Assembly (NCBI GenBank): GCA_017521985.1
Contig: JAFXAZ010000096.1
Span: forward strand, 1 to 44,610
Source of the DNA: Lachnospiraceae bacterium
GTDB taxonomy: Bacteria > Bacillota > Clostridia > Lachnospirales > Lachnospiraceae
Direction: 5' to 3'
DNA: 44,610 bases
Below are positions 15,364 to 23,606 of this stretch, piece by piece (position 1 is the first letter of the stretch; every line of letters starts with the position of its first letter). The translations under genes were made by a program, and so were the position numbers. Below the pieces are notes generated by a model. It was not told the origin of the DNA and made no database searches. It was given only the letters and a program-made list of their open reading frames with translations.

Positions 15364-17271
15364 ATGTATGAAGTAAACAAAGGCATTTTGTATAAGAATG
15401 GCAAAAAAACTTATATACTTGGTCAGTCTTATTATCCATCTTTCCATCCTTGTAAGTTTCCGGTAGAGCCGGAGGGGGATCGTATTGGTGAGATGAAAAA
15501 AGACCTTCGCATGATGTCTGAGGCTGGTTTTAATCATGTGCGCTTTGCTGCTTTGGGAGACGTTGGATTAGACGAAAATGGTGATTTGAAAATTGACACT
15601 CCATTTATTGATTCAATGATTGAGGAAGCAGATAAGAATGATATTTCTGTATCTATTCGACAACAGGGATTTAGTGTAAATTTAAGAAATTTTGATGATG
15701 CTAATATGATTGACTGGGATGGAAATAATCCACCGTTTGTTTGGCATGATTTTGTTCGTACAACCTTAAATCATGAAGGTATATTGGAAGATAATCGTAC
15801 CTATGCCAAAGGACTAGCATCACATTATGAAACGTTTGATAATGTAGTGGGTTTCCAGATTTATAACGAACCTAAGCACCCGAGAATTAAAAAAGTCTTC
15901 TTAGATTATCATCCAAAGACTATTGAAACATATCGTAAGTGGCTGATAGAAAGAAATATCATGACGGAGCAGGAAGCTGCAAACTATGAGCCTCCTCGTA
16001 GAAGAAATGAGCAAACAGATCGTATGTGGGCATTGTGGCGCTTGTTCTCTCGCGATAACCTTACGGCATTTTTAAATAATGCGTCAGAAGGTTCGAAAGA
16101 GGGATCCTCATTGTCTACCTTCACTTGTTTTACGAGTTCTCAGATATCTTATGAGAATGTTTATAGTGGTAACAATATGTTTGATAATGCAAAGGCTATG
16201 GATGTTGTAGGTTACACCACTTATATTCATGCAAATGGAGTGGGTTACTACCCTTTGTGTCTTCAGGTGGATCTTGCACAATGTGCTGCTGAAGCTGAAA
16301 AAAAACAATCTTGGTGTCTTGAACTTGATAGTAGAACCTATATTCCGTGTTCGGTTTATAATCGTGGTACATATACTATTCTTGGTTCTGGGTGCAAAGG
16401 TATTATCTATTATCAGTGGAGAGGAGACTGCCCTGTACCAGGTGTTCCGAATCCAAATAGTTGTGGAATATTAAATTATGATGGTACAAAAACGCATAAT
16501 TTTGATAATGCTGTAAATGTAAACAGATTCATTGCTAAAATGAATGATTTAATTGTAAATGCAAATCGGGTTCATGAGGGGATTGGATTGTTTCATTCTG
16601 ATTATGCAGCATTTTTATGTGATGCGAGGGAAAATCATAATGTAGAACGTCGTGTTACAACTAAAAAAGGACTTCCTCCAGAATATGAGATTCAAAATAG
16701 ATATGTAATAGAATATTCGGAAATATATCGTCAGCTCCGTAATGCCGGTCATAATGTGAGCATTGTGGATGGCAGCTATTCAGATTCTAATCCGTTTGAA
16801 ATTAAGGTTTTATATGTTCCTCATATGAATATGCTTTCACCGGAAGAAAAGAGTAAAGTAGAGAGTCTAAGAACAAAAGGAATTAGAATATTCGAAAACA
16901 CCTTTACGGAAATGGGGACATCTTTTATTAGTTTTAAGGAGTATCCAAGGTCTTATACAACTAGAGAAGAATCTGTTTTTGATCCGTATCTTTCAGTTTT
17001 TGATGTAGCAGAAGTGACAGGAATTAAGCCAATGGCTGTTTCACTTGAACCTAATTTAGGCATACAAATGTTAGAGGGTGAGGATTATAAACTTATTGTA
17101 TTGACTAATTTGTCTGGTGTAAAAGAGGAAATATGCGCAAAAATCCGTTTAAATATTCCTTTCAGTACAGTTGCATTCAGTGCTATAGATGGAGATAAAC
17201 CAATAAAAGTAGATGGAAATGAACTTACTATAGAACACGTTACTGATGGTGGAATTATTATTTTAAAATAA
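15364..17271 (+). CDS. GH42-like beta-glycosidase (cytoplasmic)
   Basis: 635 residues, a (beta/alpha)8 glycosidase of clan GH-A. Likely acid/base Glu169 is in GFQIYNEPKHP and likely nucleophile Glu320 in WCLELDSRTY, matching the GH42 pattern. The middle and C-terminal parts fit the trimerisation (flavodoxin-like; KVLYVPHMNMLSPEE) and small beta domains of GH42. The length is close to GH42 beta-galactosidases (about 650-690). No signal peptide, so it should act on imported oligosaccharides. The start after AAAGGAG is well placed. Galactosidase activity is only one option; related families cleave other beta-linked sugars. Confidence 0.75.
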   Translation: MYEVNKGILYKNGKKTYILGQSYYPSFHPCKFPVEPEGDRIGEMKKDLRMMSEAGFNHVRFAALGDVGLDENGDLKIDTPFIDSMIEEADKNDISVSIRQQGFSVNLRNFDDANMIDWDGNNPPFVWHDFVRTTLNHEGILEDNRTYAKGLASHYETFDNVVGFQIYNEPKHPRIKKVFLDYHPKTIETYRKWLIERNIMTEQEAANYEPPRRRNEQTDRMWALWRLFSRDNLTAFLNNASEGSKEGSSLSTFTCFTSSQISYENVYSGNNMFDNAKAMDVVGYTTYIHANGVGYYPLCLQVDLAQCAAEAEKKQSWCLELDSRTYIPCSVYNRGTYTILGSGCKGIIYYQWRGDCPVPGVPNPNSCGILNYDGTKTHNFDNAVNVNRFIAKMNDLIVNANRVHEGIGLFHSDYAAFLCDARENHNVERRVTTKKGLPPEYEIQNRYVIEYSEIYRQLRNAGHNVSIVDGSYSDSNPFEIKVLYVPHMNMLSPEEKSKVESLRTKGIRIFENTFTEMGTSFISFKEYPRSYTTREESVFDPYLSVFDVAEVTGIKPMAVSLEPNLGIQMLEGEDYKLIVLTNLSGVKEEICAKIRLNIPFSTVAFSAIDGDKPIKVDGNELTIEHVTDGGIIILK

Positions 17272-17297
17272 CTATAAATATGAGGAGAAAAATGCAA

Positions 17298-18722
17298 ATG
17301 AATGAATTTTTATTTTCTATGATCCTGACTGAGTTAGAAGACGCAGTAGGAAAAGAAAACTGTTCCGTAAAAGAGATTGACAAGTTGACACACAGCGTAG
17401 ACTACTACTGGCTGTCCCGTATGTGGGCAGACCGTGGTCGCAGAATGCCGGAGGCAGACTTCGTAGTAGCACCTAAGGATGCGCAGGAAACATCTAAGGT
17501 ATTAAAGATCGCAAATTACTATAAAATTCCTGTTACTACATGGGGTGCAGGCGGTGGAACTCAGGGTGGTGCTATTCCGGTATGCGGCGGTATTGTATTG
17601 GATACCAAGCGTATGAACCAGATTTATGAAGTAAATACAGAAGGTATGTATATTGAATGTGGTACCGGTGCTATTTACAAGCATATTGAATGGGCAGCAA
17701 ATGAAGTGGGTAAGGCAACCATGCATTATCCTTCTTCCCTGACTTGTTCTACTGTAGGTGGTTTCCTTGCTCATCGTGGTATCGGTGTAGTTTCTACTAA
17801 GTACGGTAAGATCGATGATATGGTACTTCAGATGGAAGTAGTTCTTCCAAACGGCGATATCATTTATACTTCTCCAGCACCAAAGCATGCAGCAGGTCCT
17901 GACTTAAACCAGATTTTTATTGGTTCAGAAGGTACTTTAGGTGTTATCACAAAAGCACAGATTCGTATTTTTGATCAGCCGGAAGAAAGACGTTTCCGTG
18001 GCTTCTTATTCCAGGATATGAGTGGTGCTTTCAAGGCTTCCAGAGAATTATTACAGAAATTCAAACCATCTGTAATGCGTTTGTATGACCCTGCAGAAAC
18101 TGCTTCCTTGATCAAAAAGATCGTTGGTGTGGAAAGACAGGGTGCGTTTATGAATATCGCAATCGAAGGCTGTAAAGATTTAGTAGAAGTAGAAGAAAAA
18201 ATCCTGTTAGAAACTTTTGCAAAATATGGTGCAGAGGATCTTGGCAGTGAATATGGTGAAAAGTGGTGGAATGAAAAGATTACTTTCTTCTATCCTGGAC
18301 ATATGATGGATATTCCTCAGATGTTTGGTACCATGGATACTATCGCTCCTTATGATAAGATCGAGGACATTTACTGGGCAATGAAGGAAGCAATTGAAAG
18401 CAAGTTCCCACAGGCGAAGTTTATCGCACATTTCTCTCATTGGTATGAGTGGGGGGCAATGGTATATGACCGTTTCATCGTAGAAGGTAAAGATGTACCA
18501 CAGGACCCTGTAGAAGCACTTCGTTTACATCAGGATATTTGGTCTACCGGTGTTCGTGCTGCACTTGCTCATGGTGGTGTAGTAAATGATCACCACGGTG
18601 TAGGTATTAAATTAGGACGATTAATGAAAGAACAGTATGGACCAGCAATGCAGGTGTTTGAAGGACTTAAGAAGCAGCTGGATCCTAACAGCATTATGAA
18701 CCCATTTAAATTAGGACTTTAA
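17298..18722 (+). CDS. FAD-linked oxidase, GlcD / AGPS-like
   Basis: About 474 residues. A GAGGAG at 17282-17287 favours a start at 17298 (or 17292) over the ATG at 17280, which has no site. The FAD_binding_4 (PCMH) domain runs over about residues 45-225 with VTTWGAGGGTQGG and SEGTLGVIT. The C-terminal FAD-oxidase domain ends with NDHHGVGIKLGR and LDPNSIMNP, closer to the alkyl-DHAP synthase and hydroxyacid dehydrogenase group than to glycolate oxidase. With the following Fe-S gene and the EtfBA fusion it forms a likely electron-transfer chain for hydroxyacid or sugar-acid oxidation. Its G-ending and C-ending codons are more frequent than in the neighbours, suggesting high expression. Confidence 0.82.
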   Translation: MNEFLFSMILTELEDAVGKENCSVKEIDKLTHSVDYYWLSRMWADRGRRMPEADFVVAPKDAQETSKVLKIANYYKIPVTTWGAGGGTQGGAIPVCGGIVLDTKRMNQIYEVNTEGMYIECGTGAIYKHIEWAANEVGKATMHYPSSLTCSTVGGFLAHRGIGVVSTKYGKIDDMVLQMEVVLPNGDIIYTSPAPKHAAGPDLNQIFIGSEGTLGVITKAQIRIFDQPEERRFRGFLFQDMSGAFKASRELLQKFKPSVMRLYDPAETASLIKKIVGVERQGAFMNIAIEGCKDLVEVEEKILLETFAKYGAEDLGSEYGEKWWNEKITFFYPGHMMDIPQMFGTMDTIAPYDKIEDIYWAMKEAIESKFPQAKFIAHFSHWYEWGAMVYDRFIVEGKDVPQDPVEALRLHQDIWSTGVRAALAHGGVVNDHHGVGIKLGRLMKEQYGPAMQVFEGLKKQLDPNSIMNPFKLGL

Positions 18723-18745
18723 TTCTGTAGGAGGTAGATTGAATT

Positions 18746-19831
18746 ATGATGTCAGAAAAGAGTAAAAAACATGTAGAGTCCTGTCGTTTTTGCTGGATGT
18801 GCCATCACATCTGTCCTATCGGAAATGCAACAGGCTTAGAAAGAAATACTGCAAGAGCAAGAGCATTGGGCCTTTCCCTTGTAAATCGTGAAGCTATTTC
18901 ACTCAGCGAAGTGATCGATAATATTTATGAATGTGCATGCTGTGGAGCTTGTGTAAAAGAGTGTGTAACCGGTTGGGATCCAGTAATGTTTACTAAGGAG
19001 GCAAGATTAGACGCAGCTATGGAAGGAATCCTTCCGGAATACATCAATAAGTTGATAGATAACTGCTTAGAAACCGGCAATGCCTATGGTATGACAGAAG
19101 TAGATGCAGCTTTAGCAGAAGCAATGGCAAAGCATACAGAGAAGACCGATATATTATTGTTCTTAGGTGTGGATGCTACATACAAGGTACCTGCAGCAGC
19201 CGTAAATGCAATTAAAGTTTTAGAAAAAGCTGGTGTAAACTTTACCGTGCTTGCAAAAGAGCCTGCAAGTGGTCAGCAGTTAGAATATCTGATCAGTGCA
19301 GCCAATGAGACCAAGGAACAGATGGTAGCTTGTGCAAAAGAATTAAATGCGTTTGCAAAGGTCGTAGTATTTGACCCACAGGATGCTAAGGTATTTAAGC
19401 GTGAATACAAGGAGTGGGGCGTAGAACTTACTGCAGAAGTAGTGACCTTTACCGCTTACACAGCAGAATTAGTGAAAAACGGTGCTTTAGCAGCGGTAAA
19501 TACCGATAAGGCAGTGGTATACCAGGATCCATTCCAGTTAGCAAGAGATTTGGGTGAAACTGCAGAAGCAAGAGAAGTGATCAATGCGTATGCCGTATGT
19601 AATGAAATGCTCTGCTATGGTAAGGATACTATGTGGGCAGGCAACATCCTGATGAAAGAATGGATGCCGGATGTAATGCTCCGTGTGGCAAGTGACCGTA
19701 TCAATAATGCCAAGGGTGTAAAGGCTGATACTATTGTAACTGCAAGTGTATCTGAGTATGCATCCCTTAAGGCAGTAGCACAGGATGTTGTAAAGATCGT
19801 AGCATTAGAAGAATTGATTTTAGGTGAATAA
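18746..19831 (+). CDS. GlcF-like iron-sulfur subunit with two 4Fe-4S sites
   Basis: 361 residues. The first cluster motif is CRFCWMCHHIC (Cys13, 16, 19, 23) and the second is Cys63, 66, 69, 73 in ECACCGACVKEC. These match the N-terminal ferredoxin part of GlcF/LutA-type subunits. The C-terminal half keeps the Rossmann-like fold of that family (DILLFLGVDATY, VYQDPFQLARDLGE) but the usual CCG motifs that bind a further cluster are absent. It would pass electrons from the upstream flavoprotein to the ETF. Its stop TAA shares a base with the ATG of the kinase gene. Confidence 0.82.
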   Translation: MMSEKSKKHVESCRFCWMCHHICPIGNATGLERNTARARALGLSLVNREAISLSEVIDNIYECACCGACVKECVTGWDPVMFTKEARLDAAMEGILPEYINKLIDNCLETGNAYGMTEVDAALAEAMAKHTEKTDILLFLGVDATYKVPAAAVNAIKVLEKAGVNFTVLAKEPASGQQLEYLISAANETKEQMVACAKELNAFAKVVVFDPQDAKVFKREYKEWGVELTAEVVTFTAYTAELVKNGALAAVNTDKAVVYQDPFQLARDLGETAEAREVINAYAVCNEMLCYGKDTMWAGNILMKEWMPDVMLRVASDRINNAKGVKADTIVTASVSEYASLKAVAQDVVKIVALEELILGE

Positions 19832-21309
19832 TGAAATATTTACTTGGTATTGACTTTGGAGGAGGTTCCTCTAAAGCGACTTTAATTGATACATTAGGAA
19901 ATATTGTGGCAGAAAATAACGTAGAATATCCTACCTATTATCCGAAGTTGGGCTGGTGCGAGCAGGAACCAGCTGATTGGATCAAGGCGTTTTCAGAGAA
20001 TGTCACAGGACTTTTAAACAAGGCCGGTATAGCCCCTGAGGATATACTGGCTCTTGCCATTGACTCTGCTACACATACTTGGGTCATGTGTGATGAGTCA
20101 TTTAGACCATTAAGACCGGCTATTCATTGGACAGATTCACGTTCTTTAAAGCAGGCTCAAGTATTAAGAGAAAAACACAATGATTTTATCTTTGAAAAAA
20201 GCTTTCATAGACCGGATACTATTTGGACTCTGCCGCAGATTATATGGGTTAAGGAGAATGAACCTGAAAGATTTAATGAAATGAAATATATATTCTTTGA
20301 AAAGGATTATATTCGTTATTGTCTTACAGGGGTTTATTGTACAGATTATATTGAAGCACAGGGAAGTATGCTCTTTGATTGTAATACAAATCAGTGGAGT
20401 AAGGAACTTTTGGATATAGCAGGTATTACAGAGGAAATGCTTCCTCCGGTAGTAAAGCCAACCGATATTATCGGAAGTGTTACAAAAGAAGCCGCCAAAA
20501 GAACTGGCCTGGCAGAAGGAACACCGGTTATTTGTGGTACGACAGATACTGTAATGGAGGTATTTGCATCCGGTGCGGTTCACGAAGGTGATGTGACTGT
20601 AAAGTTAGCTACAGCCGGCAGAGTATGTGTTATTACAAACAAACCATATCCAAACAGGCATTTAGTAAATTATGCACATGTGGTAGATGGGTTATGGTAT
20701 CCGGGAACTGCAACTAAGGCTGCTGCAAGTTCTTATCGATGGTACAGAGATACGTTTGGTGGCAATTATGAAGGACTAAATAGTGGGGCTGAGCAGGTAC
20801 CAGTTGGATGTGAAGGGTTGATGTATCATCCATATATAAACGGCGAACTGACACCATATGCAGATCCATTGCTTTGTGGTAGTTTTATTGGTATGCGTGC
20901 TACTCATACAAAAGCACATTTTACTCGTAGTGTTTTGGAGGGAGTGTCTCTTTCCTTACTACATTCTAAGAAAACTTTGGAAGAATTGGGCATTTCCATA
21001 TCAGGAAAGGCAACTATCATTGGCGGGGGTGCAAAAGGAGAATTATGGAGACAAATTACAGCGGACTGTTTGGGACTTGAGTTAGTTAAGACCGTAAGCA
21101 GTGATTCTTCTTTGGGTTCGGCTATGCTTGCTGGTGTAGCAGTAGGGGTGTTTAGCAGCCCAATAGAGGCAGTCAATGTGTGCATAAAAGAAGAGTCAAT
21201 AACGCGACCTATTGCAGAAAATACAGAAAAATATGCAAAGATTTTTGGAGAATATGTAGTAGTGCATGATGCATTAGCACCTATCTATCAGAAGAGAGGG
21301 AAAACATGA
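19831..21309 (+). CDS. FGGY-family carbohydrate kinase (xylulokinase-like)
   Basis: 492 residues with the two-lobed ASKHA fold. The N-terminal phosphate loop is GIDFGGGSSKATLID, with SATHTWVMCDE and HWTDSR in the first lobe. The second lobe holds VICGTTDTV, the GLMYHPYINGEL segment and the adenosine loop IIGGGAKGELW. The length is usual for xylulokinase/gluconokinase-type FGGY enzymes. The gene is wedged between the Fe-S subunit and the EtfBA fusion, overlapping both (TAATG and ATGA). It could phosphorylate a ketose, a sugar acid or even KDG. The substrate cannot be read from the sequence. Confidence 0.82.
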   Translation: MKYLLGIDFGGGSSKATLIDTLGNIVAENNVEYPTYYPKLGWCEQEPADWIKAFSENVTGLLNKAGIAPEDILALAIDSATHTWVMCDESFRPLRPAIHWTDSRSLKQAQVLREKHNDFIFEKSFHRPDTIWTLPQIIWVKENEPERFNEMKYIFFEKDYIRYCLTGVYCTDYIEAQGSMLFDCNTNQWSKELLDIAGITEEMLPPVVKPTDIIGSVTKEAAKRTGLAEGTPVICGTTDTVMEVFASGAVHEGDVTVKLATAGRVCVITNKPYPNRHLVNYAHVVDGLWYPGTATKAAASSYRWYRDTFGGNYEGLNSGAEQVPVGCEGLMYHPYINGELTPYADPLLCGSFIGMRATHTKAHFTRSVLEGVSLSLLHSKKTLEELGISISGKATIIGGGAKGELWRQITADCLGLELVKTVSSDSSLGSAMLAGVAVGVFSSPIEAVNVCIKEESITRPIAENTEKYAKIFGEYVVVHDALAPIYQKRGKT

Positions 21310-22766
21310 GAATTGTAGTATGTATGAAAAGAACTGCTTCTGGTGAATTAAATCCTTTTGATGCTTGTGCATATGAAGCAGCGTTGCAGATACCAGACAG
21401 TGAAGTGATTTTACTCTCTATGGGACCAGCTAAGACAGAGGAGATGCTTTCTAATCTTACGCGACTTGGGGCACAGGGGGCTTACCTGCTTTGCGATAGT
21501 GTTTTTGCAGGGGCAGATACTCTAGCTACTGCTTATGTATTGTCTCTTGCCATAAAAAAACTTTCTCCGGATTTGGTCATCTGTGGTAGACAAACGATTG
21601 ATGGTGATACGGCGCAAACAGGTCCTTCCTTGTCAGTAGCGGCAGGTTTATCTTTGATTACTAACGTTATGAGGATAAAAAATACAGAGGGTAGTTTGGT
21701 TTGTGAAACAAGGGATTTAGGGACACAGATGGTAGATTACCCAGCGCTAATTACGGTAGAGCGTATAAACCATTTACGATTACCGAGTATCCGTTCTAAA
21801 AAAGGGATTGTTATCCGATGGACCGCAAAGGATATTGGCGCAGATGAAAATCGTTGTGGCATGAAGGGGTCTCCCACAAAAGTGCTTGCATCTTTTCAAA
21901 ATGAGGAAGGAAAACGCAAGTGCAAGTTTATAGAAGCTGCAGAAATACAAGACGCGATTAAGCAGGGATTGGAAAAAGAAAAGCAACGTTTAAAACCAAT
22001 GAAAGCATCTACCATGAAACTTCAAAAAGTTTGGATAGTAGGGGAAGCACCTAAAACATTTGCTGAAAGTATCAGCGATGATATTACGGTTATCCATAAA
22101 GCAGATTTTACGAATGACGATGGTAATTATAGAGAGTTTGTAGAGCGTTTTGTGGAGTATATCAAAGAAAGAAAACCGGAGGTTATTCTTTGGGGAAGTG
22201 ATGCATGGAGTAAGGCAGTAGCACCACAGGTTGCGGCTCTTCTGCAAACAGGTCTTTGTGCAGATTGTACTGCATTGGAAACAGATGGTGAAAAGCTTTT
22301 TATGTATCGACCGGCCTTTTCAGGAAACATTGTAGCCAAAATTGTATGCATTACAAAACCGCAGATGGCAACCGTACGAACCTTGGAAACGGATAGTGCA
22401 GATATTATTTGTGCATTAGGGAAGGGTGCAAAGCATGTTGTAAGAGATATACAAGCAATTGTTCAACAGAAAAATGATTTGGCGGATAAAGATAATGGAC
22501 CTCGTTGGGATATTGCTGCTTCCAGACTGGCCGTAGATGCAGAAATGCTTCCATATGATAAACAAATAGGAATTACAGGAAAAAGCGTAAATCCTCCTGT
22601 ATATATTGCAGTGGGTATATCAGGTGCTGTTCATCATATATCGGGAATGAAACAATCCGGTATAGTAATAGCTATAAATTCAGACAAGAAGGCACCTATT
22701 TTTGACTATTCTGATTATGGAATTGTAGGAAATATTGAAGATATTTTAGAGGGAGAATGGTTATGA
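21306..22766 (+). CDS. etfBA: EtfB-EtfA fusion, electron transfer flavoprotein
   Basis: 486 residues. Residues 1 to about 230 are ETF beta (VVCMKRTASGELNPFD, CGRQTIDGDTAQTGP). Residues about 240-486 are ETF alpha, with the FAD-binding end complete (QIGITGKSVNPPVYIAVG, SGIVIAINSDKKAPIFDYSD, YGIVGNI). The alpha-subunit motif GISGAIQH is GISGAVHH here. ETFs carry electrons from flavin dehydrogenases. Fused single-chain ETFs are uncommon. It overlaps both neighbours, pointing to a role with the GlcD-like and Fe-S proteins. It may take part in confurcation as in anaerobic lactate dehydrogenase-ETF complexes, but this is inference. Confidence 0.88.
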   Translation: MRIVVCMKRTASGELNPFDACAYEAALQIPDSEVILLSMGPAKTEEMLSNLTRLGAQGAYLLCDSVFAGADTLATAYVLSLAIKKLSPDLVICGRQTIDGDTAQTGPSLSVAAGLSLITNVMRIKNTEGSLVCETRDLGTQMVDYPALITVERINHLRLPSIRSKKGIVIRWTAKDIGADENRCGMKGSPTKVLASFQNEEGKRKCKFIEAAEIQDAIKQGLEKEKQRLKPMKASTMKLQKVWIVGEAPKTFAESISDDITVIHKADFTNDDGNYREFVERFVEYIKERKPEVILWGSDAWSKAVAPQVAALLQTGLCADCTALETDGEKLFMYRPAFSGNIVAKIVCITKPQMATVRTLETDSADIICALGKGAKHVVRDIQAIVQQKNDLADKDNGPRWDIAASRLAVDAEMLPYDKQIGITGKSVNPPVYIAVGISGAVHHISGMKQSGIVIAINSDKKAPIFDYSDYGIVGNIEDILEGEWL

Positions 22767-23548
22767 ACTTAAAGAAAAGCTATAAAAAAACAATCGGGTA
22801 TACTCCGATTTGTAAAATAGGGGAGTGTTCACTGAAAATGCTTGAATTCGGCATTATCGAGTTGGAACCGGGCGACAAGCAAGCGTATAATACTTTGGAT
22901 AAAGAAACCGCATTTATTATGCTTGAGGGTCACTGTAATGTGAAATTTGATGATGTTTTGTGGTATAATATTGGTAATCGAAGCAATGTATTTGCAAATC
23001 GTAAGGCAGAATGCTTTTACATGCCGATTGAACAGCAACTTGTGATAGAAGCCATCGATCATGTGAAGATTGCTGTATGTGCTGCTCCTATAAATGAAAA
23101 AACAGAACCACAGCTCTTGAGGGAAGATCATGTTGTTTTAAAAGTTTTGGGAGAAGTTCCATTCCAAAGAGAGACAAGCTTTCTTATAGATAGTAATTCC
23201 AATGCTAAAGTTTTAACTATTGGTGAATGTTATATTACACCAGGTAACTGGGCAGGCTTTCCACCTCACAAGCATGATGAAGACAATATGCCTGCGGAAT
23301 GCATTGCAGAAGAAATATATTACTTCCTTTTTGATCCAAATCAAGGTTTTGCAGTTCAGTGCGTATATACATCTGATGGTACAGTGGATGAAGCTTATCG
23401 TGTAAAAAATAATGAGTTAGTAGAATTCCCGTATGGTTATCATACTACCGTAAGTACACCAGGATATAGTACATATTTTCTTTGGCTGATGGCGGGGGAA
23501 TATCAAGGATTTAACAGATCTTTGGATGCGCAACATGCATGGATGTAG
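22763..23548 (+). CDS. KduI/IolB-family isomerase
   Basis: 261 residues from ATG 22763, which overlaps the upstream TGA and lies seven bases after GGGAG. An ATG at 22757 is too near the ribosome site. It is a bicupin of the KduI/IolB family (PF04962): PPHKHDEDNMPAE carries metal-binding His and Glu, followed by EEIYYFLFDPNQGF, then FPYGYHTTVSTPGYSTYF with the last His ligand. Known members isomerise 5-deoxy-glucuronate (IolB) or the DKI/DEH uronate (KduI). Beside a polysaccharide lyase and a GH88 enzyme, a KduI-like role on unsaturated-uronate products is attractive, though the sequence looks nearer IolB. Confidence 0.82.
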   Translation: MNLKKSYKKTIGYTPICKIGECSLKMLEFGIIELEPGDKQAYNTLDKETAFIMLEGHCNVKFDDVLWYNIGNRSNVFANRKAECFYMPIEQQLVIEAIDHVKIAVCAAPINEKTEPQLLREDHVVLKVLGEVPFQRETSFLIDSNSNAKVLTIGECYITPGNWAGFPPHKHDEDNMPAECIAEEIYYFLFDPNQGFAVQCVYTSDGTVDEAYRVKNNELVEFPYGYHTTVSTPGYSTYFLWLMAGEYQGFNRSLDAQHAWM

Positions 23549-23606
23549 GAGACTGAGAGAAAATAAATTTTTGTTGGAACAATTATAATTTTCCAAGGGG
23601 TAAAAA

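Noticed and set aside
20164-20583. 139-residue minus-strand frame inside the kinase gene
   Set aside because: The FGGY kinase on the plus strand is clear and intact, so this is a shadow frame.
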